DNA from: Durusdinium trenchii
Lineage: Eukaryota; Sar; Dinophyceae; Suessiales; Symbiodiniaceae
Direction: 5' to 3'
Length of the DNA: 64,000 nucleotides
Assembly (NCBI GenBank): GCA_963970005.1
Contig: CAXAMN010023695.1
Coordinates: 1,695,490 to 1,759,489, forward strand
The stretch's first letter is position 1. Every line of letters starts with the position of its first letter. A program made the position numbers and the translations under genes. Of this stretch, positions 52,501-63,441 are shown piece after piece. Below the pieces are notes generated by a model. The model saw only the letters and a program-made list of their open reading frames with translations, searched no databases and was not told the origin of the DNA.

Positions 52501-54585
52501 TATTCTTGAAGTTGGGGCACTCAGCAAGTCAGGAAGCGCAACAACATCAAGCTCTACGTGCGCCGTGTTTTCATCATGGATGACTGCGAGGAGTTGATGC
52601 CAGAGTGGCTGAACTTCGTGAAGGGTGTTGTGGACTCTGAGGACTTGCCTTTGAACATCTCTCGCGAGACCCTTCAGCAGAACAAGATCTTGCGAGTGAT
52701 CAAGAAGAACTTGGTGAAGAAGTGCCTGGAGATGTTCGCCGAGATTGCCGAGAAGAAGGACGACTACAAGAAGTTCTACGAGCAGTTCGGCAAGTGCCTC
52801 AAGCTTGGAGTGCATGAAGACTCCACCAACCGAACGAAGGTAGCTGAACTCCTTCGCTACCACACCTCCAAGTCTGGCGATGAGCAGATCAGCCTCAAGG
52901 AGTATGTGGACCGCATGAAGGAGGGACAGAATGACATCTACTACATCACAGGTGAGAGCATTGCAGCAGTGTCTTCCTCACCCTTCCTCGAGACCTTGCG
53001 CAAGAAGGGCATTGAGGTGCTGTACATGATTGACCCCATCGACGAGTATGCCACCCAGCAGCTCAAGGAGTTCGACGGCGACTTGGCATGGTTGTATGAT
53101 GTTGTATGTGAAGACTGCCAGGACATTCCTTGAGCATTGCGACCAATAGGGACACATCGACCAATAGTCCCATCTCCCAATGACACCGCTCCATGTGTAT
53201 ATGACACATCGGCCTGAAATCGCCGTCGAAACGGGGCGAGTCTCGACGGTGGAGGATCGCTGATCCAAGGCAAGAAATTGAAGAGTACGACTAAGGAGGG
53301 TCTGAAGCTCAGCATGGGGTCCAGACAGATTCGACGGACACCGTACCGGCGCTTTTTTGGGTATGTCTTCAAAAACAGCTCGTGTGCCAAACGTCTTCCG
53401 CAAAGCGTCCAGGTCTTGACATTGATGATGAGGACGAAAAGACGCCTGGAGTGGAACAGATGGTCTGCGCGGTGTCATGCGGTGTCTAGGTGTCTGGTGG
53501 AACAAGGTGTTTGATGAGGTTCGCTGCGAAAGGAGGCATCTGGGGTTCAGAGTTTGATCCGATTTTGGGATCTCAGACACGTGCTGATCCGATTTTTCCC
53601 CCCCATGGACGTGCTGCGAGTTGGAAACAAAGCTCAGGAAGAAGATTGAGGAGCTGAAGGCTGAGTTTGAGCCGCTGACAAAGCTCATGAAGGAAGTCTT
53701 GGGAGACAAGGTGGAGAAGGTCATCATTTCTTCCCGCATGGCCGACTCCCCTTGCGTGTTGACAACCTCTGAGTATGGCTGGTCAGCCAACATGGAGCGC
53801 ATCATGAAGGCACAGGCTCTTCGCGACAGCTCCATGACCTCCTACATGGTCTCTAAGAAGACCATGGAAGTGAATCCCAAGCACTCCATCATGGCTGAGT
53901 TGAAGAAGAAGGCAGCCGCAGACAAGTCCGACAAGACTGTCAAGGATTTGATTTGGTTGCTCTTCGATACTTCGCTTTTGACATCTGGTTTCAACCTGGA
54001 TGAGCCCACCCAGTTCGCCGGCCGCATTCACCGCATGATCAAGCTCGGCCTGAGCATCGACGACGATGATGAGGGCTTGGGCGATGACGATGACCTGCCC
54101 CCCGAACTGGCCTTAAGACGATCTTTTTGGTTCCACTGAAGTCGATGACAGCTCGTGGTGAAGTCTCAGACCGGTCAGTGGGGTCTCCAGGTCTGGTCTC
54201 GTCCTTCTTGCAGGGTCTGGGAAACCCCAAACTCCGGGGTGCGGATCTTCTGTTTTTGAATAATATAGTATATGTGATACCCGGATACCCTCCAAGAAAG
54301 ATGGAAGTGGACAACGCCCTGTTTGTATTCGGAAAAGGGATGAAAAGGGTCTTTCTATGTCTTTCTGCAAACCATGCCATCCACTTTGGCCCATGATGGT
54401 TGGAGGAGGGTATGTCATACCCTTCCCCCCCCCACTCACTGGGAATTCGCGGAGATGACCCCCCCACAAACCGCGGGACCCTCGAGCCAGACGTCTTTGG
54501 ATCGCTCCCGAACACCTCGAGGCCCCCTCTGGAGGAAGTGGAGGGTGCTGCGGATGAGGCCTCCAAGATGGAGGAAGTGGACTAG
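49544..54585 (+). CDS. HSP90: HSP90, cytosolic type with MEEVD terminus, 12 exons
   Basis: An ATP-dependent chaperone dimer of the cytosol that matures kinases, receptors and tubulin-related clients. Exons: 49544-49593, 50758-50875, 50986-51008, 51098-51259, 51354-51460, 51571-51884, 52184-52413, 52533-53077, 53270-53299, 53413-53440, 53638-54096, 54522-54585. They sum to 2130 bases, 709 residues, usual for the family. Start [13 protein letters not shown] with an extra Ala after Met. ATPase motifs: [42 protein letters not shown] charged Glu/Lys linker ends exon 6. Middle-domain hallmarks are [11 protein letters not shown] and [15 protein letters not shown]; near the end come MADSPCVL and the terminal MEEVD that binds TPR co-chaperones. 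Donors: GA, GC, GC, GT, GT, GC, GA, GC, GT, GA, GC; all acceptors AG before G. Exon 9 could instead end at 53311 with a GC donor (+4 residues). Confidence 0.97.
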
Positions 54586-55992
54586 GCCTAGGCTCTTCCA
54601 GTTGCCAGGACCGAATTCAGGATTCGACCACGACTGTCGTGTGTCTGTGTCCAGCAATTGTGCTGACACAAGAGACCGAGAAAGACAGACGGACTGCCGT
54701 GCTGCAAAGGGACTGCCGTGCTGCAGTGTGGGTCGGGATCAAGGGGCATGCCTTCCCATCCAAACGCTTTTTGTGTCACGGTCTGCCTTGAGTAAACACC
54801 GACCCCCCTCTTCTAGAGGCTGTTTCGCAGATGTTCCAAGTATATTGAGGTCCACCTGGCTTCTACCTTTGAAGACACCTCTCATCGCCTCGCAGCCGAA
54901 GCCACGCAGTGTCTGGCAGAGGGTGAGCGTGGCCGGGAGGACACGAGCACAAGCACAAGCCCGGCTTCGCCCAGCACAGACCGGAGTGCCTTCGAACCGC
55001 CTGGATCCCCACACTGTGAAATCTGGAGAAACTGGAGCCGTCCTGCGGACAAAGCCATTGCAAAACCCACCACAATCCTTGATAAACATATATGATCCTG
55101 ATAAAAGCCATTGCGGATAAAGCCCATTGAAAAATAATCCTGGAGCCCTTCCCTCAACCACTTGGACCAAGCCTGGAGATTCCTTCCACCTCTTCCACGC
55201 CCGTCCCGCTGTGTGCGATGGACCTTCGGGCGCCATGGCCGTGGAAGGCGGTGTGACCGGGCGGTGTGACCAGGCGGTGACCGGGCGGGTGTCCCCCCAT
55301 TCGGACAGGTCCACCAAGTAGGGGAAGCTTCGCTTCCGTTCCAAGGCACCGAAGAGGTTCCAATCCACCGAAGCAGTGCGGTGCCACCGAAGCATCCGAA
55401 GCATCCGTCCGTTCATGTTGAAAGCGCTGCCGTGTAGTTAGGGCGAAGTGGTTGAGTGAAGGTCATAGGCCATAGGGTGTAGGCAGGCAAGTAGTCATGA
55501 TCATCATGTTTCGAATGTATAAAATTGGATATATATATATATAATCAGTTTCAACATATAGTGTTACATTTCTCCTTCTTGCAATGTGTATGGTGCCCCG
55601 TTTCATTTGTCACAAAGCAACTTCGATACGAGACACAGGCATGAGGCACGAGGCATTGCCTCAAGCATTTACAGTTCACAGGCAAAAGTCATCCAGAAAA
55701 AACACAAATATATATATATATATATATATTATGTGGCAAATAGCTTCTTCCATCTATTGAGGCCAGTATTTGAGACTTAAGAGAGGCCCCAGGAAGAAAA
55801 ATCGTTTCACAGTTCTCAAGACGAAGACGCCACAATTTCGAGTCTGGACGCCGACTCCTATGAATCGCTCAGCTCATGCCAGGCATGACCCCTGAAATCA
55901 ACCACGTAGACAGTCTGTTGTAGACATAGCTGCGGCAGCCACGTGGAGTGTTTGGGCTTCCGCCAGCTCATAGCAACCACGGACAAGTCCAG
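54586..55992. other. Downstream of HSP90: one possible exon, microsatellite
   Basis: A frame at about 54880-55095 (LAAEATQCLAEGERGREDTS then TSTSPASPSTDRSAFEPPGS) is protein-like but lacks clear splice sites. Otherwise only AT microsatellites near 55526-55545 and 55706-55731 are seen. Confidence 0.4.
55706..55731. repeat. TA microsatellite
   Basis: About twelve TA units. Similar runs lie at 55526-55545, 58537-58556, 58697-58712, 58741-58754 and 62038-62050. Confidence 0.9.
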
Positions 55993-56228
55993 GCCTCTTC
56001 CACCAGCTCTTCTTCCTCGATGCGACGACGCCTGCGACCGGTACCATTGCCCGGGAGAAAGCCGCCGCGACCGACCATGACCACGCCACGGGTCGTGCGA
56101 GCGGCTTCTTTGCGGAGCCGAGCCAGCGGAACGTGCAGTGGCACCAGGATGAAGAGGTTGGGAGGACTGTGTTCCAGCTCGAAGTTGGAGTCCCAAAACC
56201 CAGAGTAGACCAGAGTTTAGTCCAGCTG
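55993..56228 (+). CDS. Candidate 78-codon exon, unknown protein
   Basis: Follows AGTCCAG, begins with G and ends CAGCTG before a strong GTGAGTC donor. Two leading bases, then LFHQLFFLDATTPATGTIAR, EKAAATDHDHATGRASGFFA and VQWHQDEEVGRTVFQLEVGV. Third positions are strongly G/C. No known domain is recognised. The alternation at the end resembles a beta-strand pair. It may be the start of the gene whose exons continue to 61.7 kb. The opposite strand has long open frames too, but without splice support. Confidence 0.55.
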
Positions 56229-56882
56229 GTGAGTCTTTGTTCACAGTATCGACACTGCTGCGCTGCAGCAAGATTTCGATCCGAAATGACACCGAGGTCT
56301 TTGTGGGGAGATCTGAGGGTTGAACCGGGAACGAGCCACCAATCCATCCGATATCAGATATCCATTTCTCCTGCTTTACTTCTTTCCAATAGAATCATGA
56401 ACTTATGATCCTGGAAACCCAGTCCCAACCGGAAACCCATGGTTAGTGTAATATCTGGCAAACCTTCACACAGGAAGTGGCACTGGGACTGGGCAAAGCA
56501 GTTGTTTTCTAGGACTGGGACTGGGTTTCCAGATCAAATCAAAGAGATTCGGACTCCGGATGATCTCTGGATTCATTTCGCCTTCTGGCCACCGGGAGGT
56601 GTTGCCGTCTGGCTTCCTGGACCATCAAAGCCATGCGTCCTGGGAGCCTCCGCTGCATCCGCAGCTGAAACCGTGGCTGCCCGGTGGCGACGCGGCGTCT
56701 GGCGCTGAGCGGCTGGGGCGACCGGTCGGGTCGGGGCGACAGAGAAGTGCAGCTCCAAACGAACGAAACGCGTCGTTTCACATGAATGGCCTTTCAACAT
56801 AAGCAATTGGATCATATAACATGTGATTAGTCTCCACTTGGGAACCACTCTGGGCCCCTTCCTTGACCGAGCTGGGCTTCAG

Positions 56883-56948
56883 GGAGCTGTCAGAGGATCT
56901 GCCCGACCTCGGTGAGCACCGTGCGGTCTACTTGGATGAGGAAGCAAG
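56883..56948 (+). CDS. Candidate internal exon
   Basis: Follows GGGCTTCAG and ends GCAAG before GTTGC. Reads ELSEDLPDLGEHRAVYLDEE. Acidic, biased third positions. Its end phase does not match the next exon call, so an exon may be missing between. Confidence 0.45.
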
Positions 56949-57084
56949 GTTGCCGGCGATGCCGTCCACGGTGGTTGCTTGGTGCTGTTGGGCGGCAGCT
57001 AAGGGGGCAGTACCAAGCCAGATGGGATGGCCCATGGTTGGAACTGTTGGGCTTTGCTGAATTCAACGCTGGAACTAGGCTTCG

Positions 57085-57119
57085 GCTCGTGGGGTGGAGG
57101 ATGCCTCCACCCCACGAGC
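57085..57119. repeat. Perfect 16-bp hairpin
   Basis: GCTCGTGGGGTGGAGG and CCTCCACCCCACGAGC are exact complements separated by ATG. A second GC-rich hairpin (GGGGTGGGGAG/CTCCCCACCCC) lies at 57423-57446. Confidence 0.9.
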
Positions 57120-57265
57120 ACCAACACCTCTTTGAGCTCTTAAGACCACCCTCCACTATCCACCCTTTCACAAATTGAAGAGCCTTTTGAATCAATTGTT
57201 CACTCCGAAAGATTTGTTCCCCATTTGATGTGAAGACATCACCTCACCTGCACCTTTTCACCCAG

Positions 57266-60200
57266 GCCTGGCTTTGGCCCTCCGTCGAGGCCCTTGAATC
57301 TCGGGCTGCCTGGGACGGCTTCCGCGCCCAGCCGAGCCCCGGAAGCGACGCCCACGTGGCGCGCAGCGCGTTTTGGGCCCTGCAGGGGGTTGGATCGCAG
57401 CTCTTTCAGGCGACCCCTGCCATGGGGTGGGGAGCCTCCCCACCCCTGCCATGGGGGTGACGGACGGGTGCTTGGCGGGTGTTCCTCGTGCGTGACGGCG
57501 CGTGTGATGGATTCGCAGAACCAAAAGCCTGAAGGTGACGGAAGGTGGGAGGGTCGAGGAGAGCAACGTTCGGCCGACAAAAGGCCGTCCGGGTGCTGCC
57601 CGTTTCGTGGGTGCTGCGCCAAAAAGGAAGACATTCGGTGATGAGGTTGCCTTGCCTGGCGAAGGGAGCATGCGAAGTCACTCGATGAGCGCTCTTGTTG
57701 ACCACTGGGTCTCGGCCCACCTGACGGATGCTGTCGCAGGTGGACCAGCTCACCGATCACGTGCGCTTTGCCCCAGCTGAACCGGGGGGTGTACCCCGAG
57801 CCGGGGTGCTGGAGCACACACTGATGCGTCACTGGGCGGCTTGCTGCACCGGATGCTTGCGCTTGAGGCGCATTGGTGAGGACTTGCGCTCCAGCTCCAG
57901 CCGATGCTCGCAGGCGCGGCGAGCTATCGCCCGAACCGAAACTCGACCAGTCTACGGCCCAGGCTTCCTAAGTCGTGGTGGCTTTGATCTGAGACGGGGG
58001 CTTGCCAAGAAACATCTTGGGGATTTGAGCCAAGCTGACGAGCTGTCCTCATTCTTGAGTTAACTCCCAAACCTGGCAACATCAGAACCCCGCGCCCCGG
58101 CGCGCCCACGAAACCGAAGCAGCGACGTGCCAGCAGCTTTGCTCTAACTATAGTTCTCGCAAAGCTAGGGATTGATTTCTGACACCGACTAGAACCACAC
58201 CCCGTGCAAGGCCTTGGGTGAAGTTTTGAAGGAGCTCCTCATGGCCGTCGACCAAGACATCTACCAGCGGGTGCGGCCTGATGCGAGGACGGCCCATTCT
58301 CTTGTGGGTCATGGGATCCCGTTTTATTGGGGAAGAGCTGAAAAGGGAGGGTATATAGGAGCGCCCAGGAACTCCTACTCCTACTCAGAGACTTAAGACC
58401 ACTCCTGACTGCGTTGTAGCCTTAATGACTGCAAGGATCTCCTGTAGACAGAGATGCTCCTTGACCCGGAGTCGGGGCTCCTGCCCGCAGTATGTCACCC
58501 AATAGGTTTATCATGGCTTATCACACTTCATCTATATATCATATATATATATATATACCCTAGAAGTCCAAAGACTATATTTTGACCGGCTGAAGTAAAG
58601 GAAGTTCCCTTTCAGGTCCCCTAAAGACCATTTTTTTTATAGTCTTTGACTCCCAGGGTATATATGTTATACAGTATACAGAACACACACACAAACATAT
58701 ATATATATATATGTATAAATACACATACATATACATCATCATATATATATATATTTGTAATAGGTGTTATCAGTTTATCACCATTTTCACCTCACCCTGG
58801 GACTCTCCATCCCTCACAGCTGCCCTCCCCATCCCAGGAGGAGCAGCTTCCTGAAGCTTCACGTGGCCGCCGCGCCTTGGATCCGACCGAGCGAGCCGGT
58901 CCGCCGGAGCGGGTGGGCTGCTGGAAGCCCCAAGGGTGGGAGGCGTTGTTGGTTGGATCCAGTTCTTTCATGAGGTGTTTATATGTTATTCATATGTTAT
59001 ATGAGGTGTTTATATCAGTTCTTTTTTTTCTGTTTTATATATATTAATGTGTATTTATAAATACATAATGTATGTGTTAACGTTCCTGTTTGATATGATT
59101 AATTGATCTATAATTATGATTGGGGTGCCCAACCATCGGATCTGCGCGCGCGCACGCGGCCGTGGAGCTCAGGATCGATGGTTCCGGCGCTTGCAACCGG
59201 TCTTGGCGTTGTGCGGCGTGAACGATGCGGTGCCCGACTCGCCCCTGCCCGACGCTGGGGCGATCTTGAGACCAGTTTTCCTGTCAGACGCTCCATGGGA
59301 CTGCCATAGGACTGCCGATCAGGCCAGGGGTGGTTTGGGGGGTCAATGTAGGCATATATTCCATACCTGGAGTGTTTGGGTGTTGGACATGGTGAAGGTG
59401 ACACAAAACAGGTTTGGGAGGTTTTGGGAAGGACGCTCGTCACTCCTGCTCAGGAAGGCGTGGAACTCTTGGAACACATTTTCACCTCGTGCCGCGCCTC
59501 GGCGGCGAACGGAGTGGTGAACGGGTTCGGCGGGTCTTCCCAGAAACCCCTCCGGTAGAGGCGTATTCAACAGCCCCAGAACGTCCAATGACGTCATAAT
59601 CCACCACTAATCGTAGGGTAAAATGAATCAACTGGAAGCTCTACTCAGGAGCCGTTGACCACCGTCGTTGGGTGGTTTTGAGTCGAGTGGAGCGTATTGG
59701 TCTTGGGCAGCGTGACACGTTGGAAGAGATGAGGAACCATCCCTAGACCATCCGTGGAAAGGGGTTGCACACCAGGAGACCCGTTCAATGGTGCCAAGTG
59801 GTTGTGAGGGGTGTCAAGAAAACCACCCCCTAGGGTCCAAACAACACGCCTTGGGGTCTCCTGGTACATTTACCCCTTTTACTTTATGATCCATACGTGC
59901 AGGTCACTATATCATAATATATCAATCTATATCACATATGGATGCTCTGGGATAGGAAGCATTCGTTGGTTCCAGGTAGGTACGCAGGGAAGCTCCTTCA
60001 GGGGAGTGAGACGACTCCGTGTGGATGTGAAGGGATGACCCATATGATCAGCTACCCTCCATCCAAGAAGTGGATCTCGTCCCCTGCTTGTAGGGAAATC
60101 GTTTTTCAAGCACAAAAGGTTCACTTCCATTCACATCCATCATTTTTGGAGGAAGGACACTAATCACTCCCTGTCGGGTCTGTGGGCAGTACATCTCATT

Positions 60201-61674
60201 CTCCAACTTCAACTAAGCATTCTTTAGGATTGGCCGCCGAAAAACGCGGCCACGGCTTGGTGCCCAGTCCGACTGGCAGGTGTGCATGAGATTTCGACCA
60301 CCACCTTCCAAGCCACATCTCATGAGCTGCCATCGCTGTTCTCACCGCACGAGACCATCTTGCTTTGGACCTTCCAGCGCACCATGCAACCCTTCCTGGT
60401 GCCTTGGCCTGACTGAACATGTTCAAAGTGTGGAACTGGCATCCAAGACATCCATCCGATCCCACCTTTGGTCTTGTGCGAATTGGATTAGCTCACCCGA
60501 CTTTTTCTCCCTCAATGGTCGCTCGGGTCCCTCCCCTTGCCTGCGCCGCGCGCCTTCGCCGCGCGCCTTCAGGACGGCTTGTCGGCCTGGTCGCAGTTCG
60601 GGACTCCATTGCCCAGGGAGTTCCAGTCTCCCTCCGGCGGGATGAAGTTGCCTCGGTTCCTGGCGTCGCTGGCCGCTCGGCAGCAGCCTGACTGCGGCGC
60701 AACCCCAGACTGCGGGTGGGAAGAGGTCCGGGGAAGGTCGGGGAAGGTCAGGTGAAAAAAGCTTGCAACAGACTGAACGCGCTTTGACGTTCTCGTTTCT
60801 GGCGGTGTGCAAGAGTTCCTTGCAGCTTCAGTCCCTTGAAGTCCAGGCAGCCAGGCAGCTACAGTACTGCGCCGCGCGTTTGCGCGCCCGTTTTTTCCCA
60901 TGACACCTCTTCCCCAGGACGTTGAACTCCAGGGCCTGGCTCCCAAGCTTGCCATCCTCAGCTCCGCCGCCACGGCAGCGGGCGCCGTCGCCGTCCGCGC
61001 CGCCGTCCGCGGTCCACCGGTGCCGGAGCTGCGCGCGGGTGCATTCTTGGCCGCGGAGGGGCGCGAAGTGCGGGCCTTCCTGGGCGGAGCACAGGAAGAA
61101 GCGGAGGCGTGGTGGAGGAGGTGTGGTTCAGTTCAGGTTCAATTCAGGGAGTTTTCCTTTTGGAAAAAAACGCGAAAAAGACCAATTCCGGAAAACAGCT
61201 CCATCCTTTTTCACCTGATCCTTTCTTCAGTGAACTTCTCAGTCACCACCGGTCTCCCAGGCTCCCGGCGACCCCAGCTGCTTGGCGGTCTTGGTGTCCC
61301 TCACCGAGCCACCGGTGTGGCCACCGCCCGCGCCCGAGCCGCCCGAGCTGGTGTGGCCACCGGAGGAGACTGCGGAGGTGAAGGCACCGACTGCGGAGGT
61401 GGCTGGAGACGCGGGGTTCTGGATGCGATGTTTCTTTCAAACTCGAGACTCGGCTCTGATTTGTTTGATGCGTTTCTTTTCTCATCTCTCAACATACAAG
61501 GGGAACAAGTTTTCTTTTTGTTTCTGCATATGCTATGAGAAAAGCCTCATTAGATGACTGACTGTGTGGAGTTGGTGGAGACCTCTCCAGGTGCCGGACA
61601 CCGCCAAAAAGCCGGCCGTTCCGCCGCCGGTGCAGACGGAGGCAGCGGGGAGTGCAGGGGGGACCGCCGCCTCG
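57266..61674 (+). CDS. Multi-exon gene of unknown function with Pro-rich C-terminal part (partial)
   Basis: Proposed exons: 57266-57409, 57740-57875, 58211-58282, 59173-59253, 59454-59516, 60573-60715, 60918-61106, 61261-61377, 61591-61674. Every exon follows AG and starts with G. Most boundaries are phase 0 and donors are GT or GC, as in HSP90 and PACRG. The product reads AWLWPSVEALESRAAWDGFR, VDQLTDHVRFAPAEPGG, ALGEVLKELLMAVDQDIYQR, DRWFRRLQPVLALCGVND, EGVELLEHIFTSCRASAANG, DGLSAWSQFGTPLPREFQ, DVELQGLAPKLAILSSAATA, then Pro/Glu-rich PPVWPPPAPEPPELVWPPEE and VPDTAKKPAVPPPVQTEAAG. Helical repeats like LLMAVDQDIYQR and LLEHIFTSC suggest an alpha-helical scaffold. No named domain is recognised. 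Junctions after 57875 and 60715 need alternative donors to keep frame. N- and C-termini are not located. Confidence 0.55.
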
Positions 61675-62579
61675 GTGGTTTGTTTTGGTAGAAACGTGGG
61701 AGGATGTGCCAGGATGTTTTGAACGAAGACATGCCAGTAGAGGTTTGTCAAGATCATTTTGGTGTTCCATTGTCCCGTGATGTTCCAATCTCGAGAGAAG
61801 GAGGTGATGTTCCTTTTTGGATCCTTTTGGATTTGTCTTGCGCGGTGGCTCCAAGACCTTTAGTTTTGACATGAGCAACATGTGTGTCTTTTAGGCCCAT
61901 GTCTCTGTGAGTAGACATCGACTCTTGAAAAAGAAAGCACTCTCTAAGACTCCTGGAACCAAAGTGACCCAGACCATCCACGTATAACTGATTTCCCCAC
62001 ATTGGGATAGTTTCAGGCTTAATGTAGTCATGTTATATCATATATATATATTTTTATACACATATTCCAGTCCCATGGATGGTCTGTTTTTCTTTTTTTT
62101 TCACCTCTTCTACCAACTCGACGGTTGGAGGAGCTTTCGCCGTCACGCGAAACTCGCGTGTGATGTGATCTGGTGGATCATCAGGGATTACTAAGCCATA
62201 TGAGTATTAGGACGCTATTAGTTGGAGGCCATCGCAAGTAGGTTGGAGGCCATCGCTACTAGTAACAAGAAGCTACTAGTACCAAGAAGCTAGGCTCAGC
62301 AAGTGTTGGTGTTTTGCACTCGGTCGGACCTGCAAGACCCCCAAAGGCCCATCTCATTAACACATGACCAGAAAAAATCCGACTCTTAGGGATCATACAT
62401 GTTGCTTTGCATGCCAATGGTGGTGCCCAAACTCTCACTCTCACGTTTTTTTTCTTCTCATGCATATTGATACGACTCAATACTGGACTCCAAACCATAT
62501 TCCTTTGGAAGGGTGGATGGTTTTCTCTTGATCCCAAAACTAGAGCATCCAAGTTCTGCTTTTTCCTCGGGTGTTGGCC
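61675..62579. other. No gene seen
   Basis: Contains a TATATATA run near 62040, poly-T and CTAGTAGC cluster 4. ORFs show no bias or splice support. Confidence 0.5.
62248..62294. repeat. CTAGTAGC-type repeat, cluster 4
   Basis: CATCGCTACTAGTAACAAG, AAGCTACTAGTACCAAGAAGC follow a duplicated GTTGGAGGCCATCGC (62220-62257). Shares words with the other four clusters. Confidence 0.75.
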
Positions 62580-62589
62580 GGGCCACTGT

Positions 62590-62959
62590 GGACATCACCA
62601 CAGCCTTCTTTGGCCGGAGTTCCACGTTGGCAGTGGCTTCTGGACGACAAACACTTTACAAAGCGTCGCCCAGCGGAATCAAGCCCTGGAACACACCCCA
62701 CGGTCTGACGATGCCACCCGAGAAAATTCGGATGTCCTGAAGACTTGATTTGGGCGCTAGCAAGAGAGGTTCATCAACACCCAGGTCTCACTCGACCTGC
62801 GAGGAAGAACCCCGCGCGGCGACTCCGCGGTGGGCGACTCCGCGGACACCACGGACAGCACGGCCTTTCACTCCCCGTGTGACACCTGAAGAGGTTGGCC
62901 GGAGGGTGGTGGGGAAGGTCCACGACTTGGGGGCGAGCTTCGCCACGACTTGGGTGTGA
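62590..62959 (+). CDS. Two exon-like frames, unknown
   Basis: 62590-62739 reads GRATVDITTAFFGRSSTLAV then ASGRQTLYKASPSGIKPWNT and ends at TGA. 62790-62959 reads TCEEEPRAATPRWATPRTPR then TARPFTPRVTPEEVGRRVVG and KVHDLGASFATTWV before TGA. Both are plausible terminal exons, but the order of two stops means that at least one must be spliced out or spurious. The Thr/Pro/Arg run of the second resembles a disordered, phosphorylatable linker. Confidence 0.35.
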
Positions 62960-63229
62960 GAATCGGAAGGAGTTTTGAAGGAAGTTGGTTGATTCGAAGA
63001 TCATCCCCTTAGACCCGGAAAGAGGAGATTGAGACGATTTTTGTCCACTCCAGCAACAATACTTGCTGATGTGAACGTGGAGAACACAGCTGATCTGAAG
63101 TTGAGCGGGGACCAAAGTCAAGATATCCTCAATGAGCCTCAATGCATTTTGTATTTCATCGTATAAACTTTTAACCAACCGGTTTCTATCGTGTTCCCCC
63201 TCAATGATTCCTCTTTAATATCCTTTTCC

Positions 63230-63352
63230 TAGTAACAAGAAGCTACTAGTAGCTCCGGTCCTGGCATCGCTACTAGGAGCAAGGACGTTTCTAGTAGCTC
63301 CTGGCCTTACTAGGAGCAAGAAGCTAGTCACAAGGGCATCGCTACTAGTCAC
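63230..63352. repeat. CTAGTAGC-type repeat, cluster 5 (inverse of cluster 1)
   Basis: CTGGCATCGCTACTAGGAGC-AAGGACG is the reverse complement of the 160-293 words CGTCCTTGCTCCTAGTAGCG-ATGCCAG. The block also has AAGCTACTAGTAGCTCC and TTTCTAGTAGCTCCTGGCC. Confidence 0.8.
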
Positions 63353-63374
63353 CGGCATCTCTCCAGCGCCCCAG

Positions 63375-63441
63375 CCGGCTGGTTGTCAAGGCTGCCAGGC
63401 GCAAGCAGCAGGAGGAGCTGAAGCTGGCGCTGGACGCGCAG
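63375..63441 (+). CDS. Candidate exon, coiled-coil segment
   Basis: Follows CGCCCCAG and ends GCGCAG before GTCGCC. Reads RLVVKAARRKQQEELKLALD-AQ with one leading base. Strongly charged, heptad-like. Such K/R-Q-Q-E-E-L runs are common in cytoskeletal and ciliary coiled coils, but 22 residues cannot identify a family. The remaining DNA to 64000 holds no clear exon. Confidence 0.4.

Noticed and set aside
52978..53835. Minus-strand ORF of 285 codons
   Set aside because: It runs opposite HSP90 exons 8-11 and their introns. It reflects codon structure of the sense gene.
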